Notes: a model not told the origin generated them from the sequence alone. DNA of 38,396 nt from Chthoniobacterales bacterium (GCA_015655545.1 JAATET010000050.1:1-38396); one strand, 5' to 3'; counted from the stretch's first letter, positions 1 to 9,249 are shown. Made by a program: numbers and translations.

Positions 1-1403
1 ACTCCGCCCACCAATTCGCGAAGCACGGCGTCCAATGGCCCGGCGGCTTCCTTGAGCGCCTCGATGCCTTCGGGCGCGGCCTTGGCCGTCGCATCCTTGC
101 GTTCATGGCCGTAGCGGGCGGCGGAGCCTTCCTTCATTGCCTCGCGGCTGCCCATGCCGCGGTATTGTTTATAAAGTTTTCCGCCGATTTCGATGATGCG
201 GCCCGGGGCCTCGTTGCAGCCGGCGAGCAGTCCTCCGCAAATCACCGCGTCGGCCAGCGTGAGCGCCTTCACCATGTCGCCGGATTTCGTGATGCCGCCG
301 TCGGCGATCGTCTTCACGCCGAGTTTTTCCGCATCGCGCGAGGCGGCGTAGAGCGCGGTCATTTGCGGGATGCCGACTCCGGCGACGATGCGCGTGGTGC
401 AGATGGAGCCCGGCCCCTGGCCGATCTTGATGCAATTCGCACCAGCCCGGGCGAGAAATTCGACGCCGTCGCCACAGGTCACGTTGCCGGCGATGATCGT
501 GAGTTCGGGAAACGCCTCGCGCACGAGCTTTACCGCGTCGCCGACGCCTTTGGAAAATCCATGCGCGGTCGAGACAGCCACGACATCCAGACCCTCGTCG
601 AGCAAACGCCCGACGTGCGACACGATCCGGTCGCGATCGAGCGATCCGTCGGCCAGTCGGTGGGGGGAGATGGCCGCGCCGCAGACGAGGCGGAGATTCG
701 CGTCGCGAGCGGGCTTCACGGTGCGGCGGGATTCCTCGCCGATGCGCTCGATGTCGCTGAGCGTGAAAAGGCCGCGCAGCTTGTCCGCGTCATCCACGAT
801 GAGCAGCTTGTGAATGCCCATGTGCTCGGTGAAAAACTTATCCGCGGCGGCGATCGGCTTCTCGCGAATCTCCCGCTCGTGGAGCGTGAAGACTTGCGAA
901 CGCGGCGTCATGGCCTCGGCGACGATGCGGTCGCGATACCGCTCGCGCACCACGGAGCCGGAGAGCAAGCCAAGCAAACGATTGTCGTCGTCCACGACGG
1001 GAAACGTGCTGAAGCGGAAGCCGCGTTTTTCGACGAGGTCGAGAATCTCGCCGATTTTTTGGGTGGGTGAAACTTTGATCGGCTCCTGGATAAAGCCGTG
1101 GATGTGGTTTTTGACGCGCGCGACTTCCTTCACCTGCGCCTCGTCGGTCATGTTGTAATGGACGAGGCCGATGCCGCCATTGAGCGCCATCTGGATGGCC
1201 ATTTTCGACTCCGTCACGGTATCCATGTCGGACGAGATGACGGGAATCTGCAGGCTGAGGCTGGGCGAGAGAGCGATCGAGAGATTCGTCTCGCGCGGGA
1301 GGACTTCCGAATATCGGGTGGCGAGCGAGAGGTCGTCAAACGTGAGCCCAAACGGCAGGCTGCTCGTGAAAAACGCGTCGGCGTCGAGGTAGAATGATGC
1401 CAT
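1..1403 (-). CDS. guaB: IMP dehydrogenase (partial, C-terminus outside window)
   Basis: Oxidises IMP to XMP with NAD+, the committed step of guanine nucleotide synthesis in the cytoplasm. The ATG at 1403 gives an N-terminus with the family motif [18 protein letters not shown]. Two CBS domains follow (about residues 95-215), inserted in the TIM barrel. The catalytic loop GPGSICTTR carries Cys335, and the IADGGI, GGLLAG and YRGMGS phosphate and flap motifs are present. About 467 residues are visible, so only the last 20-30 are missing. Oddity: the usual V-D-[ST]-[AS]-H-G-H-S segment reads VSTAHGFS, so the Asp expected to contact the NAD ribose is Ser278. The presence of CBS domains and the IMPDH-type loop favours IMPDH over GMP reductase, but the substitution leaves a functional shift possible. 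Confidence 0.93.
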   Translation of the reverse strand, partial: MASFYLDADAFFTSSLPFGLTFDDLSLATRYSEVLPRETNLSIALSPSLSLQIPVISSDMDTVTESKMAIQMALNGGIGLVHYNMTDEAQVKEVARVKNHIHGFIQEPIKVSPTQKIGEILDLVEKRGFRFSTFPVVDDDNRLLGLLSGSVVRERYRDRIVAEAMTPRSQVFTLHEREIREKPIAAADKFFTEHMGIHKLLIVDDADKLRGLFTLSDIERIGEESRRTVKPARDANLRLVCGAAISPHRLADGSLDRDRIVSHVGRLLDEGLDVVAVSTAHGFSKGVGDAVKLVREAFPELTIIAGNVTCGDGVEFLARAGANCIKIGQGPGSICTTRIVAGVGIPQMTALYAASRDAEKLGVKTIADGGITKSGDMVKALTLADAVICGGLLAGCNEAPGRIIEIGGKLYKQYRGMGSREAMKEGSAARYGHERKDATAKAAPEGIEALKEAAGPLDAVLRELVGG

Positions 1404-1566
1404 GTGCGATACTGCCCACGCGCCGCCGGCCGCTCAAGCAGAAATCACTTCATTCAATTTCCCGCGCTCGGCGGACGATCGGAACGAACTGCCGAATGAA
1501 ATCTCGCGCGACTAGAAATTCCACGAGGCTGGTGGACGCGCTCGCGGCGATTGCTTAGAAAAAGGC

Positions 1567-2535
1567 ATGGCACAGTTTCCGGATGAGCAGTCGGAGAGCG
1601 GCGATTTCGAACGGCAGGAGGACGCCTTTCGCGACTGGGTGACGGCGGATGGTTCGTCGGATTATCCGGCGGAGCCCGGGCGCTACCATCTCTACGTCTC
1701 GCTGGCCTGTCCCTGGGCGCATCGCACGCTCATCGTCCGGCATTTGCTCGGCCTCGAGGAAATGATCGGCGCGACGGTCGTCGATCCGGTGCGCGACGCG
1801 CGCGGCTGGGCCTTCCGCGACGGGGCGGGCCATTCCGTCGATCCGGTGAACGGATTTCAATTTCTCGCCGAAGCGTATCGCGCGACGGATTCGGATTTCG
1901 ACGGCCGCGTCACCGTGCCGGTGCTTTGGGACAAACAGACGCATCGCATCGTGAACAATTCCGAGGACGATATTTGCCGCATGTTTCACGATGCTTTTGG
2001 CCCCCGCGGCCAGGTGGGCACCGAGGCGGATCTTTTCCCTCCGGCCCTCGCGGACGACCAGTCGGCGCTGAGCGCATTCATTTACGAGAACATCAACAAT
2101 GGCGTGTATCGCGCCGGATTCGCGAGCAGCCAGGCGGCCTACGAGCGCGCGGCGGCGGCTTTGTTTGCCGCGCTCGACGCACTCGAGAGCCGGCTCGGCA
2201 CGCGGCGATTTCTCTTCGGATCGCACCCGGTGGAGACGGACTGGCGGCTTTTCTGCACGCTCATCCGCTTCGACGCGGTCTACCACGGCCATTTCAAATG
2301 CAACGTGCGCCGCATCGTGGACTATCCGCAGCTCGGCGGGTATTTGCGCGATCTCTACCAATGGCCCGGCATCGCGCCGCTCGTGAATTTCGACCACATC
2401 AAACGCCACTACTATTTCACGCACGACGACATTAATCCCACGCGTATCGTCCCGATCGGCCCCGACCTTTCGTGGCTCGATGAATTTCCCAATCGTCCCG
2501 AAACCGAGCGGGGCGAAGGCGAAGAGGCGGTTTGA
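1567..2535 (+). CDS. yqjG: Glutathionyl-hydroquinone reductase (YqjG/ECM4 family)
   Basis: An Xi-class glutathione-transferase-like enzyme that removes glutathione from glutathionyl-hydroquinones. The 322-residue length is typical. The signature SLACPWAHR (catalytic Cys48) is followed by the thioredoxin-fold N-terminal domain with TVPVLWDK and NNSEDD. The all-helical C-terminal domain contains RFLFGSHPVETDWRLFCTLIRFD and ends with the family motif HYYFTHDDINPTRIVPIGP. Cytoplasmic, with no signal peptide. The stop codon overlaps the TTG start proposed for the next gene, so the two are probably co-transcribed although functionally unrelated. The 163 bases before it (1404-1566), between two divergent genes, should hold both promoters; I see no clear motif there. 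Confidence 0.93.
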   Translation: MAQFPDEQSESGDFERQEDAFRDWVTADGSSDYPAEPGRYHLYVSLACPWAHRTLIVRHLLGLEEMIGATVVDPVRDARGWAFRDGAGHSVDPVNGFQFLAEAYRATDSDFDGRVTVPVLWDKQTHRIVNNSEDDICRMFHDAFGPRGQVGTEADLFPPALADDQSALSAFIYENINNGVYRAGFASSQAAYERAAAALFAALDALESRLGTRRFLFGSHPVETDWRLFCTLIRFDAVYHGHFKCNVRRIVDYPQLGGYLRDLYQWPGIAPLVNFDHIKRHYYFTHDDINPTRIVPIGPDLSWLDEFPNRPETERGEGEEAV

Positions 2536-4160
2536 AACTGCGCATGGTCGAGAAGGTTCCGGGGAAAATCCGGCAGTGGTCGGAAACGCTGCCGCTGCTC
2601 CTCGCCGGCGCGCTGCTGGCCTTGCGCGCGCTGTATCTTTTCACGCATGCCGTGGACTCGGACGAACCGCAGAATCTCCACGTCGTCTACGGCTGGTGGA
2701 AGGGCGATCTGCCATATCTGGGACAATTCGACAACCACACGCCGCTGCTTCACTGGCTGTTTCTGCCGTTCGCGGCGCTGGTTGGCGAAAATGCCAATGT
2801 CGTGGTGCTCGCGCGCCTCGCGCTCGTGCCGCTCAGCTTCGGAAGCGTGGGTTTGTTCTATCTTCTCTGCCGCCGGCTTTACGATCGGCGCACGGCTTTG
2901 TGGAGCGTCGCGATCACGCTGGCGCTCGCGGACTGGTCGCTGAAGTCGATTGAATTCCGGCCCGACATTCTCTGGATGTTCCTGTGGTTCGCGGCGCTTC
3001 TCGTCCTCGTGAAGCCCGACGGGCGCTGCGGCCCCGTCTCCTTTTTCCTGGCCGGCCTGCTGCTCGGCGCATCGGCGGCGGCCTCGGTCAAGACGGTGTT
3101 TCTCGTGCCGGCGCTGGCTGCGGGCTGGGGAGGTGCCTGGCTTCTTTCTGCGGAATTTCGCGTTCGTTATTCATGGTCGAAGATCCTGTGCTGCGCCCTG
3201 CTCGCGGGAGTCGGATTGGCCGTCGTGCCCGCGATGGTCGCCGGATATTTTGCATGGCGAGGCGCGCTCGACGAAATGCGTTTTTGCGTTTTTGCGATCA
3301 ATAAAGATCCGTTGTTCACGGCGCGGTCATGGCTTTTTCTTGTCGGGCTTCCGGTGGGATTCGCCGCGACTGCCTGGCTGATTCGTCCAGGAGGACTTCG
3401 GCCGGCCTATCGAGGAGCTGCCTTTCTCACGGCGGCGGCTTACACTCTCGCGATCGTGGGATTTGGTCCTTACGAGTCGCTCGCGAAGCAGACTTTTCTT
3501 CCCGCATATCCGCTGCTCATTGCGGCGGCATGTCATTTTTGGCTGTCGCTTCGACCGTGGCGGGATGCGCAGATTTGCGTGGGGGGCAGCACGGTTTGTG
3601 CGGCGCTGGCGGTTGCGATGTTGTGGGAGAGCCCGCCGTTTCGCAACGGGACTGGCGAGCAGCGAGAGTTGCTGAAGTCCGTTCTCGATCATACGAAGCC
3701 CGGGGATCTGGTCATGGACTTGAAAGGAGAGACGATTTTTCGAAAACGTCCGGTGTATCTCGCCTATGTCGGCATCACGACGCGCGCGATGGAAAGTGGC
3801 CGCCTGGCCGCGCCGCCGACCGGGCAGCTGCGGGGCACGGCATTTGCCACCGAGCGCACGACAGGCTTTCCGCAGGAAATGCGCGCCTTCTTGCGAAAAA
3901 ATTATCTGAGCACCGTGGGTGGCGATCTGCGGGTGGCGGGGAAACGTTTGAAGCCTTCCTGGGAAGCTGGCCGGTGGATCGAGCGCACGCGTGTCGAAAT
4001 CCCGGGCCAATATGTCATTGCGGCGAAAGGCCACGTGCTCTCCGAGCGCCTCATTTCCGAACCAGGCGAGCAGGTCTTCGATCTGCCGACTGGAGGAAAG
4101 TCCCAAGTTCTCTTCTGGAAGACGGCCTGGCGATCGGGGCTGCGGCCGACGGAGGATTGA
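2532..4160 (+). CDS. Polytopic membrane glycosyltransferase, GT39/PMT-like (GT-C fold)
   Basis: An integral membrane protein of about 540 residues with an early acidic motif (HAVDSDEPQNLHVVYGWW) in the first extracytoplasmic loop. This is where GT-C enzymes such as PMT and ArnT keep their catalytic Asp/Glu pair. About ten hydrophobic segments follow, then a soluble C-terminal part of about 170 residues. GT39-like enzymes use polyprenyl-phosphate sugars and act at the outer face of the cytoplasmic membrane; the acceptor cannot be told from sequence. The start is uncertain: TTG at 2532 overlaps the previous stop and has AGAGG 4-5 nt upstream, while ATG at 2544 is in frame with poorer spacing. 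The coupling suggests an operon with the upstream reductase. Confidence 0.8.
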   Translation: MKLRMVEKVPGKIRQWSETLPLLLAGALLALRALYLFTHAVDSDEPQNLHVVYGWWKGDLPYLGQFDNHTPLLHWLFLPFAALVGENANVVVLARLALVPLSFGSVGLFYLLCRRLYDRRTALWSVAITLALADWSLKSIEFRPDILWMFLWFAALLVLVKPDGRCGPVSFFLAGLLLGASAAASVKTVFLVPALAAGWGGAWLLSAEFRVRYSWSKILCCALLAGVGLAVVPAMVAGYFAWRGALDEMRFCVFAINKDPLFTARSWLFLVGLPVGFAATAWLIRPGGLRPAYRGAAFLTAAAYTLAIVGFGPYESLAKQTFLPAYPLLIAAACHFWLSLRPWRDAQICVGGSTVCAALAVAMLWESPPFRNGTGEQRELLKSVLDHTKPGDLVMDLKGETIFRKRPVYLAYVGITTRAMESGRLAAPPTGQLRGTAFATERTTGFPQEMRAFLRKNYLSTVGGDLRVAGKRLKPSWEAGRWIERTRVEIPGQYVIAAKGHVLSERLISEPGEQVFDLPTGGKSQVLFWKTAWRSGLRPTED

Positions 4161-4211
4161 GCGGAAAATTTAACGGCAGCTTCGAGCGGGCGAAATCCTT
4201 CCGAACGTCGA

Positions 4212-5393
4212 TCAATTTTTGATCAAGACCGTGACGGGCTGGATCACGGATTTGCCGTCCGAGTTCGTGGCCCGCACCTGGGCTTTGTATTTGCCATCTT
4301 TCAGGCCTTTGATGACGAATTTCCAGCCGGCCGGGCTGCCCGAGGCCGGCTTGAAGGGTTTTTTGCCCACGCGCACTTCCACCTTCACGGTATCGGCGGT
4401 CGCTGTGCCTTTCAAGGTCGCGTGGCCTCTGGTCCCGGTGACTTTCTTTTTCGTCGTGACCGCTGGCGGCACCGGGGCCGGGCTCGGAGGCGGCGGATCG
4501 CTGACGAGGATCATCAATGGAGAGCCGCCGGTGCCATCGACGTTCGTCGCGTTGACGGTGACGACCGTGAGGCCGGTGGTGGTCGGCGTGCCGGAGATGA
4601 GTCCGGTGGTGGTGTCCGCCGAGAGGCCGTCGGGCAGAGTGCCTTCGGTGATACTGTAGCTGGTGGGAGTTTCCGTAGCCGCGATTTGGTAGCGGAACGG
4701 CACGCCGCGCGTCGCTTGCACCCCGATTTCGCTGGTGATGGCGGGCACGGGATCGTTGACGATGCTCCACTTCGTGTAAACCAGATCGCTATAGAGATAG
4801 CGAGCGCCGGTCACGGCGAAAACCGGCATGGAGTCGAGCGGGGAACCGACATTGAGGATGAGGTTCTCTCCGTCCGTCCCGGCATAGGCGGTGAAGGCAT
4901 TGAGGGCATCCATGACCGCGGCTCCGGTCAGAATTTTTCCGAAGACCGTGAAACCGTCATTTTGCGCATCCAGATTCGTGCTGTTGTCTGCTAGATTGAC
5001 GAACCAACCCGAGGTGGCCGAGTCCGGGTCGTCGGGAAGCTTGGCCATGCTAAGTGTGCCTTTCACATTGCTGTAGGCGGGAAACGGGCCAGCTTCATTG
5101 GCGACCGCCGGATAGGCGCTGACGCTCTGGTAGCCGGTGAGTGAGGACCAAGTGAAGCTGCCTCCTTGCAATACGAATCCGGTATTGAGCCGGTGCGCAA
5201 AGGTCAGCACGTAGCGGCCGCTGCGAATATACTTCAGGAAGTTCGCGACGGTGAGCGGCTTGTCGGTGTCGTAGAGCTCGAAAGTCATGTTCCCGAGCGA
5301 AGTCTCCAGCAGGACGATCGTGCCGGTGGCCCGGCCATGCGTGCAGGCGCAAAGCAGGATGGCAAAGACGAAAAAGAACCGACGAGGGGACAT
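4212..5393 (-). CDS. Exported cyclophilin-type peptidyl-prolyl isomerase with C-terminal Ig-like domains
   Basis: The ATG at 5393 is chosen because it begins a clean signal peptide (MSPRRFFFVFAILLCAC, cut near THGRA). An upstream ATG at 5432 would bury the signal. Residues of about 25-185 form a cyclophilin domain: LETSLGNMTFELYDTDKPLTV, the catalytic AHRLNTGFVLQGGSF segment (Arg kept), KGTLSMAK, and a divergent TSGWFVNL in place of the usual TngSQFFI. A putative-Ig domain follows (SEIGVQATRGVPFRYQI, with LPDGLSADTTTGLISGTPT). A Pro-rich linker (PPPPSPAPVPPAV) then leads to a last 75-residue beta-rich domain that resembles the C-terminus of the protein at 32898-34286. It probably acts in the periplasm or on the surface. 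No substrate can be named. Confidence 0.85.
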   Translation of the reverse strand: MSPRRFFFVFAILLCACTHGRATGTIVLLETSLGNMTFELYDTDKPLTVANFLKYIRSGRYVLTFAHRLNTGFVLQGGSFTWSSLTGYQSVSAYPAVANEAGPFPAYSNVKGTLSMAKLPDDPDSATSGWFVNLADNSTNLDAQNDGFTVFGKILTGAAVMDALNAFTAYAGTDGENLILNVGSPLDSMPVFAVTGARYLYSDLVYTKWSIVNDPVPAITSEIGVQATRGVPFRYQIAATETPTSYSITEGTLPDGLSADTTTGLISGTPTTTGLTVVTVNATNVDGTGGSPLMILVSDPPPPSPAPVPPAVTTKKKVTGTRGHATLKGTATADTVKVEVRVGKKPFKPASGSPAGWKFVIKGLKDGKYKAQVRATNSDGKSVIQPVTVLIKN

Positions 5394-5498
5394 GGGTTGG
5401 AAAATGTTGCACACGATCGGCGGGGAATCCACGGCAATGTTGCGGATTAGGGAGCGCTATTTTTGGCTTGGCCACGGCCTCGCGAGGGAGCCGGATGT

Positions 5499-5837
5499 TC
5501 AGTGCTCGAGCTGCAGGAAAAACGGGGTGAACATCATGGCCACGAAAATTACGATAAAAAGCACGCTGAGCGTCTTTAACAAGAGGCAGCTCGCGAACAG
5601 CCGCGCGTCGCGGAGGTCGGATTGATCCTGGAAGAGGAAGCCGAGCAGTGAGAAGAATTTGTCCATGCCGTTCTTGCGCCGGGTCGGAGTTCCGAAAAGC
5701 GCCGCATGGCGGGCGGGGTGCCGGTCGCGCAGCCGTCGAAAAATTCCGCGATACGTCAGGAACCACGCGACGGCGTCCGCGCTCAGCACCAAAAAGTAGA
5801 TTCCCAGCACAGTATCCGGCATCGTGGCCGAGATCAT
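5499..5837 (-). CDS. Small two-helix membrane protein, unknown function
   Basis: 112 residues with an N-terminal hydrophobic helix (VLGIYFLVLSADAVAWFLTY), a basic central stretch with an Arg-rich segment (RGIFRRLRDRHPARH), and a C-terminal helix (LLLKTLSVLFIVIFVAMMF). The layout of two outward-lying helices with a charged loop is like that of UspB, but I see no convincing sequence match. It lies between the cyclophilin gene and the MFS gene on the same strand. A terminator at 5896-5930 separates it from the MFS gene, so it needs its own promoter. An ATG six codons downstream is an alternative start. No function is proposed. Confidence 0.6.
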   Translation of the reverse strand: MISATMPDTVLGIYFLVLSADAVAWFLTYRGIFRRLRDRHPARHAALFGTPTRRKNGMDKFFSLLGFLFQDQSDLRDARLFASCLLLKTLSVLFIVIFVAMMFTPFFLQLEH

Positions 5838-5895
5838 TAGCGACGAAGCGCGGCGAGGTCATCGAAATAGCGCGGGCGGCGGCGCGGAGGCCGCA

Positions 5896-5930
5896 AAGAA
5901 AAAAGGGCGGACCCGGTTGCGGTCCGGCCC
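5896..5930 (-). terminator. Rho-independent terminator downstream of the MFS gene
   Basis: Read on the minus strand, a GC-rich hairpin (GGGCCGGACC / GGTCCGCCC, one bulged base, loop GCAACC/G) is followed by CTTTTTTCTTT. It lies about 135 nt after the MFS stop codon. The rest of 5838-6065 shows no convincing gene: short open frames in two registers look non-coding. Confidence 0.75.
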
Positions 5931-6065
5931 CTGATCGAAACGGTTGCCGCGTCGTGCGAATTCCCTTTGAACGTGCCTTTGCCCGCCTTTGCCGCCGCGC
6001 TGAAGGTGCCCCGCACCCGCATGCCGTGCGGCGAGCAGTGACGCAAAGGCGGTCCGCATTTCCGG

Positions 6066-7652
6066 CTAATCCTCGAGACCGAGGTAGTGGCGGGCCTTGG
6101 GTTTTTCCGGGCCTTGATGCAGGGCGAAGATGGTGGCGCGGAGCTGCAGGTCGTCCATGGTGAAGCGATCAACCTGAAGGAGGTGATCGGCCCAGGAATC
6201 GAGCCGGAAGAGCTCCACGAAGCGGTCGGGATTTTCCATGTCGTGGTAGAGCCGCCAGCGGCGGGCGCCGTCGCGCAGGCGCTGCTCGCGGAGCTGGCGC
6301 ATGAGGGTGCGGAAGGTCCCGGCGTTTTCCGGCGCGATGAAAAATTCCACCGTGACGAGCACGGGGCCGTCGTCCGGATCGCTGGTGACGTGGTCGTGTG
6401 CGTAGGGCCAGTCGACGGGCCGATTCAAATCGACGGCGTCATGGCTGGTGAGCGGAAAAAAGCGGATGCCGAGCAATCCCAGCACGAGGCCGCCGGCGGC
6501 GAGGGCGAAGCATTCGGCGGTGCCGACGCGGCCGGCCAGCCAACCCCACAGGGCTCCGTCGAGGGCGAGGGTGCCCTGGAAGGTGAGCAGGTAGAAGGAG
6601 AGGGCGCGGCCTCGCACCCAGGCGGGGACGGCGGTCTGGACGGCGACGTTGAAATTGATGAACACGCCGACCCACGCGCCGCCGGCGAGGAAAAGCAGGA
6701 GGGCGGCGAGGCGGATGTCTTTCGTGAAGGCGAGGCCGGCATAGGCCGTGGCGCAGAGGAGCCCGCCGCTGAGGAGAATGCGATCGAGCTGGAAACGGCT
6801 TCGCAAGTGCGGCGCGGTGAGGGCGGAGAGAATGGAGCCCAGACCGAAGGCGCCGAGCAGCAGGCCGTAGCCGGTGGCATTCGTCCGGACGACGTCGCGG
6901 GCGAAGAGCGGAAGCAGCGCCCAGACGGATCCGGCGCAGAGATTGTAGATGGCGGCGCGGGCGATGGGCGCCTGCAGGCGCGGGGCGTGGAGCAGGTAGC
7001 GGAGGCCGGCGCGGATGGCGCTGGCGATGTCTTCGGTATGCTTGCGCGGAGGCGCGGGCTCGGGCTTCCAAAGGCTGACGGCGAGCAGCACGGCGACGAA
7101 GGACGCGGCGTTCGCAAGAAAGGCGAAGGCAGCTCCGGCGGTCGCGACGAGGAGGCCGCCGAGCGCGGGGCCGAAGGCGCGGGCGACGTTGAAGGAAATG
7201 GCGTTCAGCGAGACGGCGGCGGGCACCCAGGGCTTCGGCACGAGATCCTGCACCGTGGCCTGCCAAGCGGGGAGACTGATGGCGGCGCCGAGGCCGATGG
7301 CGAAAGTGAGCGCGAGCAGCGAGTGGGGCGTGATGTGACCCAAAAACGCGAGCCCGCTGAGCAGCGCGGCCATGGCGAGCATCCAGGTTTGCGACCAGAA
7401 AAGGAGGTGCTTGCGGTCGACGATGTCGGCGAGCGCACCGGCGGGAAGTCCCACGAGGAAGACGGGCAGCGTGGCGGCGGTCTGCACGAGGCCGACGAGC
7501 GTGGTGGATGTCGTGAGGCCGGTCATCAGCCACGCCGCGGCGACCGATTGCACGAGCGTGCCGAGATTCGAGACGAGATTCGCGGACCAGATGGCGCGAA
7601 AGGCCGGGATGCCGAGCGGTGCGAGCAGTGAGGTCTTGGACTTGTCCTTCAA
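6066..7652 (-). CDS. MFS exporter of the MFS_3/EntS-like family with C-terminal ABM-like domain
   Basis: A 528-residue cytoplasmic-membrane transporter. The first 410 residues give about twelve helices and the family pattern FRAIWSANLVSNLGTLVQSVAAAWLMT near the N-terminus, with GALADIVDRKHLL as the MFS loop 2-3 motif. After the last helix, residues of about 425-520 (VLVTVEFFIAPENAGTF ... RWRLYHDMENPDRFVELF) look like an antibiotic-biosynthesis-monooxygenase-type ferredoxin-like domain. This is the fusion that defines the 'transmembrane secretion effector' (MFS_3) family. Such proteins export siderophores or drugs; the substrate is unknown here. The gene stands alone, 135 nt after the preceding minus-strand gene, with a terminator after it. 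Confidence 0.85.
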   Translation of the reverse strand: MKDKSKTSLLAPLGIPAFRAIWSANLVSNLGTLVQSVAAAWLMTGLTTSTTLVGLVQTAATLPVFLVGLPAGALADIVDRKHLLFWSQTWMLAMAALLSGLAFLGHITPHSLLALTFAIGLGAAISLPAWQATVQDLVPKPWVPAAVSLNAISFNVARAFGPALGGLLVATAGAAFAFLANAASFVAVLLAVSLWKPEPAPPRKHTEDIASAIRAGLRYLLHAPRLQAPIARAAIYNLCAGSVWALLPLFARDVVRTNATGYGLLLGAFGLGSILSALTAPHLRSRFQLDRILLSGGLLCATAYAGLAFTKDIRLAALLLFLAGGAWVGVFINFNVAVQTAVPAWVRGRALSFYLLTFQGTLALDGALWGWLAGRVGTAECFALAAGGLVLGLLGIRFFPLTSHDAVDLNRPVDWPYAHDHVTSDPDDGPVLVTVEFFIAPENAGTFRTLMRQLREQRLRDGARRWRLYHDMENPDRFVELFRLDSWADHLLQVDRFTMDDLQLRATIFALHQGPEKPKARHYLGLED

Positions 7653-7787
7653 AACCGGGACAATTTACACGCGGGAGCGGGCGGTGTCAGCGGCGATCCG
7701 ACGATCATGTCAGCGGAAGAGACGCTGACCGGCCAGTCCGGCGGCGGGTTGGCGGAGGGGGCGCGCCGACGGCGGATTGGCCATTTT

Positions 7788-8618
7788 CTAGAGCTCGAAA
7801 ATCGCGAGGACGGGGTGGTGATCGCTCACGCCGGCGGCATTTCCCACGGTCACGGATTTCAGCTTCAGCCCGGAAAAGAAAATATGGTCGAAGGTATCGG
7901 GCGGATATTTTCCTCCGCCCGGGATGGTGACTCGTTTCGAGGCGGGGAGGCCCGTGAAAACCCATTGGAGGTTATCGCCGCGGATCAGGTCGAGGGAATG
8001 GTCGGATCGAAAGGCGGGGTTTTCCTTGCTCGAGTTGCAATCGCCGCCGACCAGGATGTCGCATTTGCCCCGTGGGCCGTAGAGGGCCAGCATTTCCCGG
8101 AGGTGGGCGCGGAATTGTTTGGCCGATTCCTCGCGCACCTTCGCGGTCGCCTCGATGCCGCCGAGATTGCTTTTCTGATGCAGCGAATAGGTGAGCAGAA
8201 AGCCCCCGCCCGGCAGCTTCAGTGCGGCGAAGGCGTATCCACGCGGCGGATCGTCGGGGCCGAGGGTGGGTTTCCAGACATCGAACCACGCGGAATCCGC
8301 AGGCAGCTTCGAGGCGATGACGAGATTCTGCGGTCGCGTCGTGTAAGCGCTGACGACGTCCACGCGCAGACCGGGAACGACCGAGCAGAGCTCCTCGGCG
8401 GCCTGGCGGTCCGCGACTTCCTGGCAAAGGAGGATATCCGGATCGAGCGCCTTCACGATGGCTTGCGCGGCTTTCATCTGCGTCGCCTTTTCTTCAGCCG
8501 TCGCGTTGGGATGGCCGCCGGGGAGCCACTCGGTATTCCAAGTGACGACTTTGAGCGGAGCCGGAAAAGCATGGGAAACGAATGCCAGACCGCAAAACAA
8601 AAACAGAAGGGAACGCAT
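7788..8618 (-). CDS. Exported endonuclease/exonuclease/phosphatase (EEP) family protein
   Basis: A metal-dependent phosphodiesterase fold. The ATG at 8618 is preferred because it starts a signal peptide (MRSLLFLFCGLAFVSHAFPA); the frame is open further upstream but overlaps other sequence. EEP motifs in order are VVTWNTEW (Asn metal/phosphate ligand), ILLCQEV (metal-binding Glu), ILVGGDCNS (Asp/Asn pair) and GVSDHHPVLAIFEL (the C-terminal Asp-His pair). At 276 residues it is the size of a single-domain member. It probably acts outside the cytoplasm on nucleic acid, nucleotide or phospholipid phosphodiesters; the substrate cannot be assigned. The 149 nt upstream (8619-8767) carry nothing recognisable beyond promoter space. 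Confidence 0.82.
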   Translation of the reverse strand: MRSLLFLFCGLAFVSHAFPAPLKVVTWNTEWLPGGHPNATAEEKATQMKAAQAIVKALDPDILLCQEVADRQAAEELCSVVPGLRVDVVSAYTTRPQNLVIASKLPADSAWFDVWKPTLGPDDPPRGYAFAALKLPGGGFLLTYSLHQKSNLGGIEATAKVREESAKQFRAHLREMLALYGPRGKCDILVGGDCNSSKENPAFRSDHSLDLIRGDNLQWVFTGLPASKRVTIPGGGKYPPDTFDHIFFSGLKLKSVTVGNAAGVSDHHPVLAIFEL

Positions 8619-8767
8619 GTGCGGCTTCAGCGGAGCAGATTCCGAGCCTGATTGCCAAATCCTTTGCGAAGCCGCGAGGGCATTTTGCGACTCTGGAATG
8701 CTGAATTTCGAATAGACCGCCCGGACAGTGATCGTCCGCCAAGCATACGATGCGCCGGGGCTGGCGT

Positions 8768-9160
8768 TTATTTCGGCGAGGGCACGATGTAGGCGAAGCC
8801 GCCGGGCAGGAGAAAGAATTTCGAGGGCACGGGCTGGCCGTGGACCTTCGCATCGGGCTTGAACTCGAGGAAAACATACTCGTCGATCTTGTGCGCGGAC
8901 TCCACGAGCGCCGCCAGGCCCGGAGTGGTGCTGAGCGGCGGCTCGTTCGATCCGAGCGGCTTCATCGCGTGGGGGGGCGTCCATTTGCCGTCGGGCTTTT
9001 GGACGGAGAGGGCGGGCGCGCCGAGGCCGGAGGTGACCTTGAAGAAGGGCAGGCCGCCGGGTTGGTTCGAAAAATAGCGGGCCGAGCCGGGCATCTCGAT
9101 CGAGCTGCAGGCGGCAAGGGCCAGGGCGGCGAGGGCCAGGGGAGCGAGGAGGCGGTTCAT
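8768..9160 (-). CDS. Small lipoprotein, unknown function
   Basis: 130 residues. The ATG at 9160 is set by a good ribosome-binding site (GAGGAG about 9 nt upstream) and an immediate lipoprotein signal, MNRLLAPLALAALALAAC, with a lipobox ending LAAC. The mature part is short, Pro/Lys-rich and without recognised motifs. It includes GGLPFFKVTSGLGAPALSV, PPHAMKPLGSNEPPLS and KFFLLPGGFAYIVPSPK. It is predicted to be anchored in a membrane facing the periplasm. The gene diverges from the flavin-reductase-like gene at 9250, with about 90 nt between them for both promoters. I recognise no family. Confidence 0.75.
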   Translation of the reverse strand: MNRLLAPLALAALALAACSSIEMPGSARYFSNQPGGLPFFKVTSGLGAPALSVQKPDGKWTPPHAMKPLGSNEPPLSTTPGLAALVESAHKIDEYVFLEFKPDAKVHGQPVPSKFFLLPGGFAYIVPSPK

Positions 9161-9249
9161 AAAATGCGGACTCCTCTTCTCACCCGCGGCGGCGCAAAGT
9201 GCAAAGGGAACTTTCGCGGACGGCAAGGAATCGGTTACGGTCCGCCTCC

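Noticed and set aside
105-1397. Several plus-strand open frames (up to 321 codons) across the first 1.4 kb
   Set aside because: They are antisense to a clear IMP dehydrogenase on the minus strand; long shadow frames are expected at this GC content and show no family motifs.
5837-6172. Small minus-strand frames between the MFS gene and the small membrane protein gene
   Set aside because: They run through an intrinsic terminator and overlap the MFS gene; composition is biased and no motif or ribosome-binding site is seen.
6087-7631. 514-codon plus-strand frame
   Set aside because: Antisense to the MFS transporter; its composition (Gly/Glu/Ala-rich, no motifs) is that of a shadow frame.
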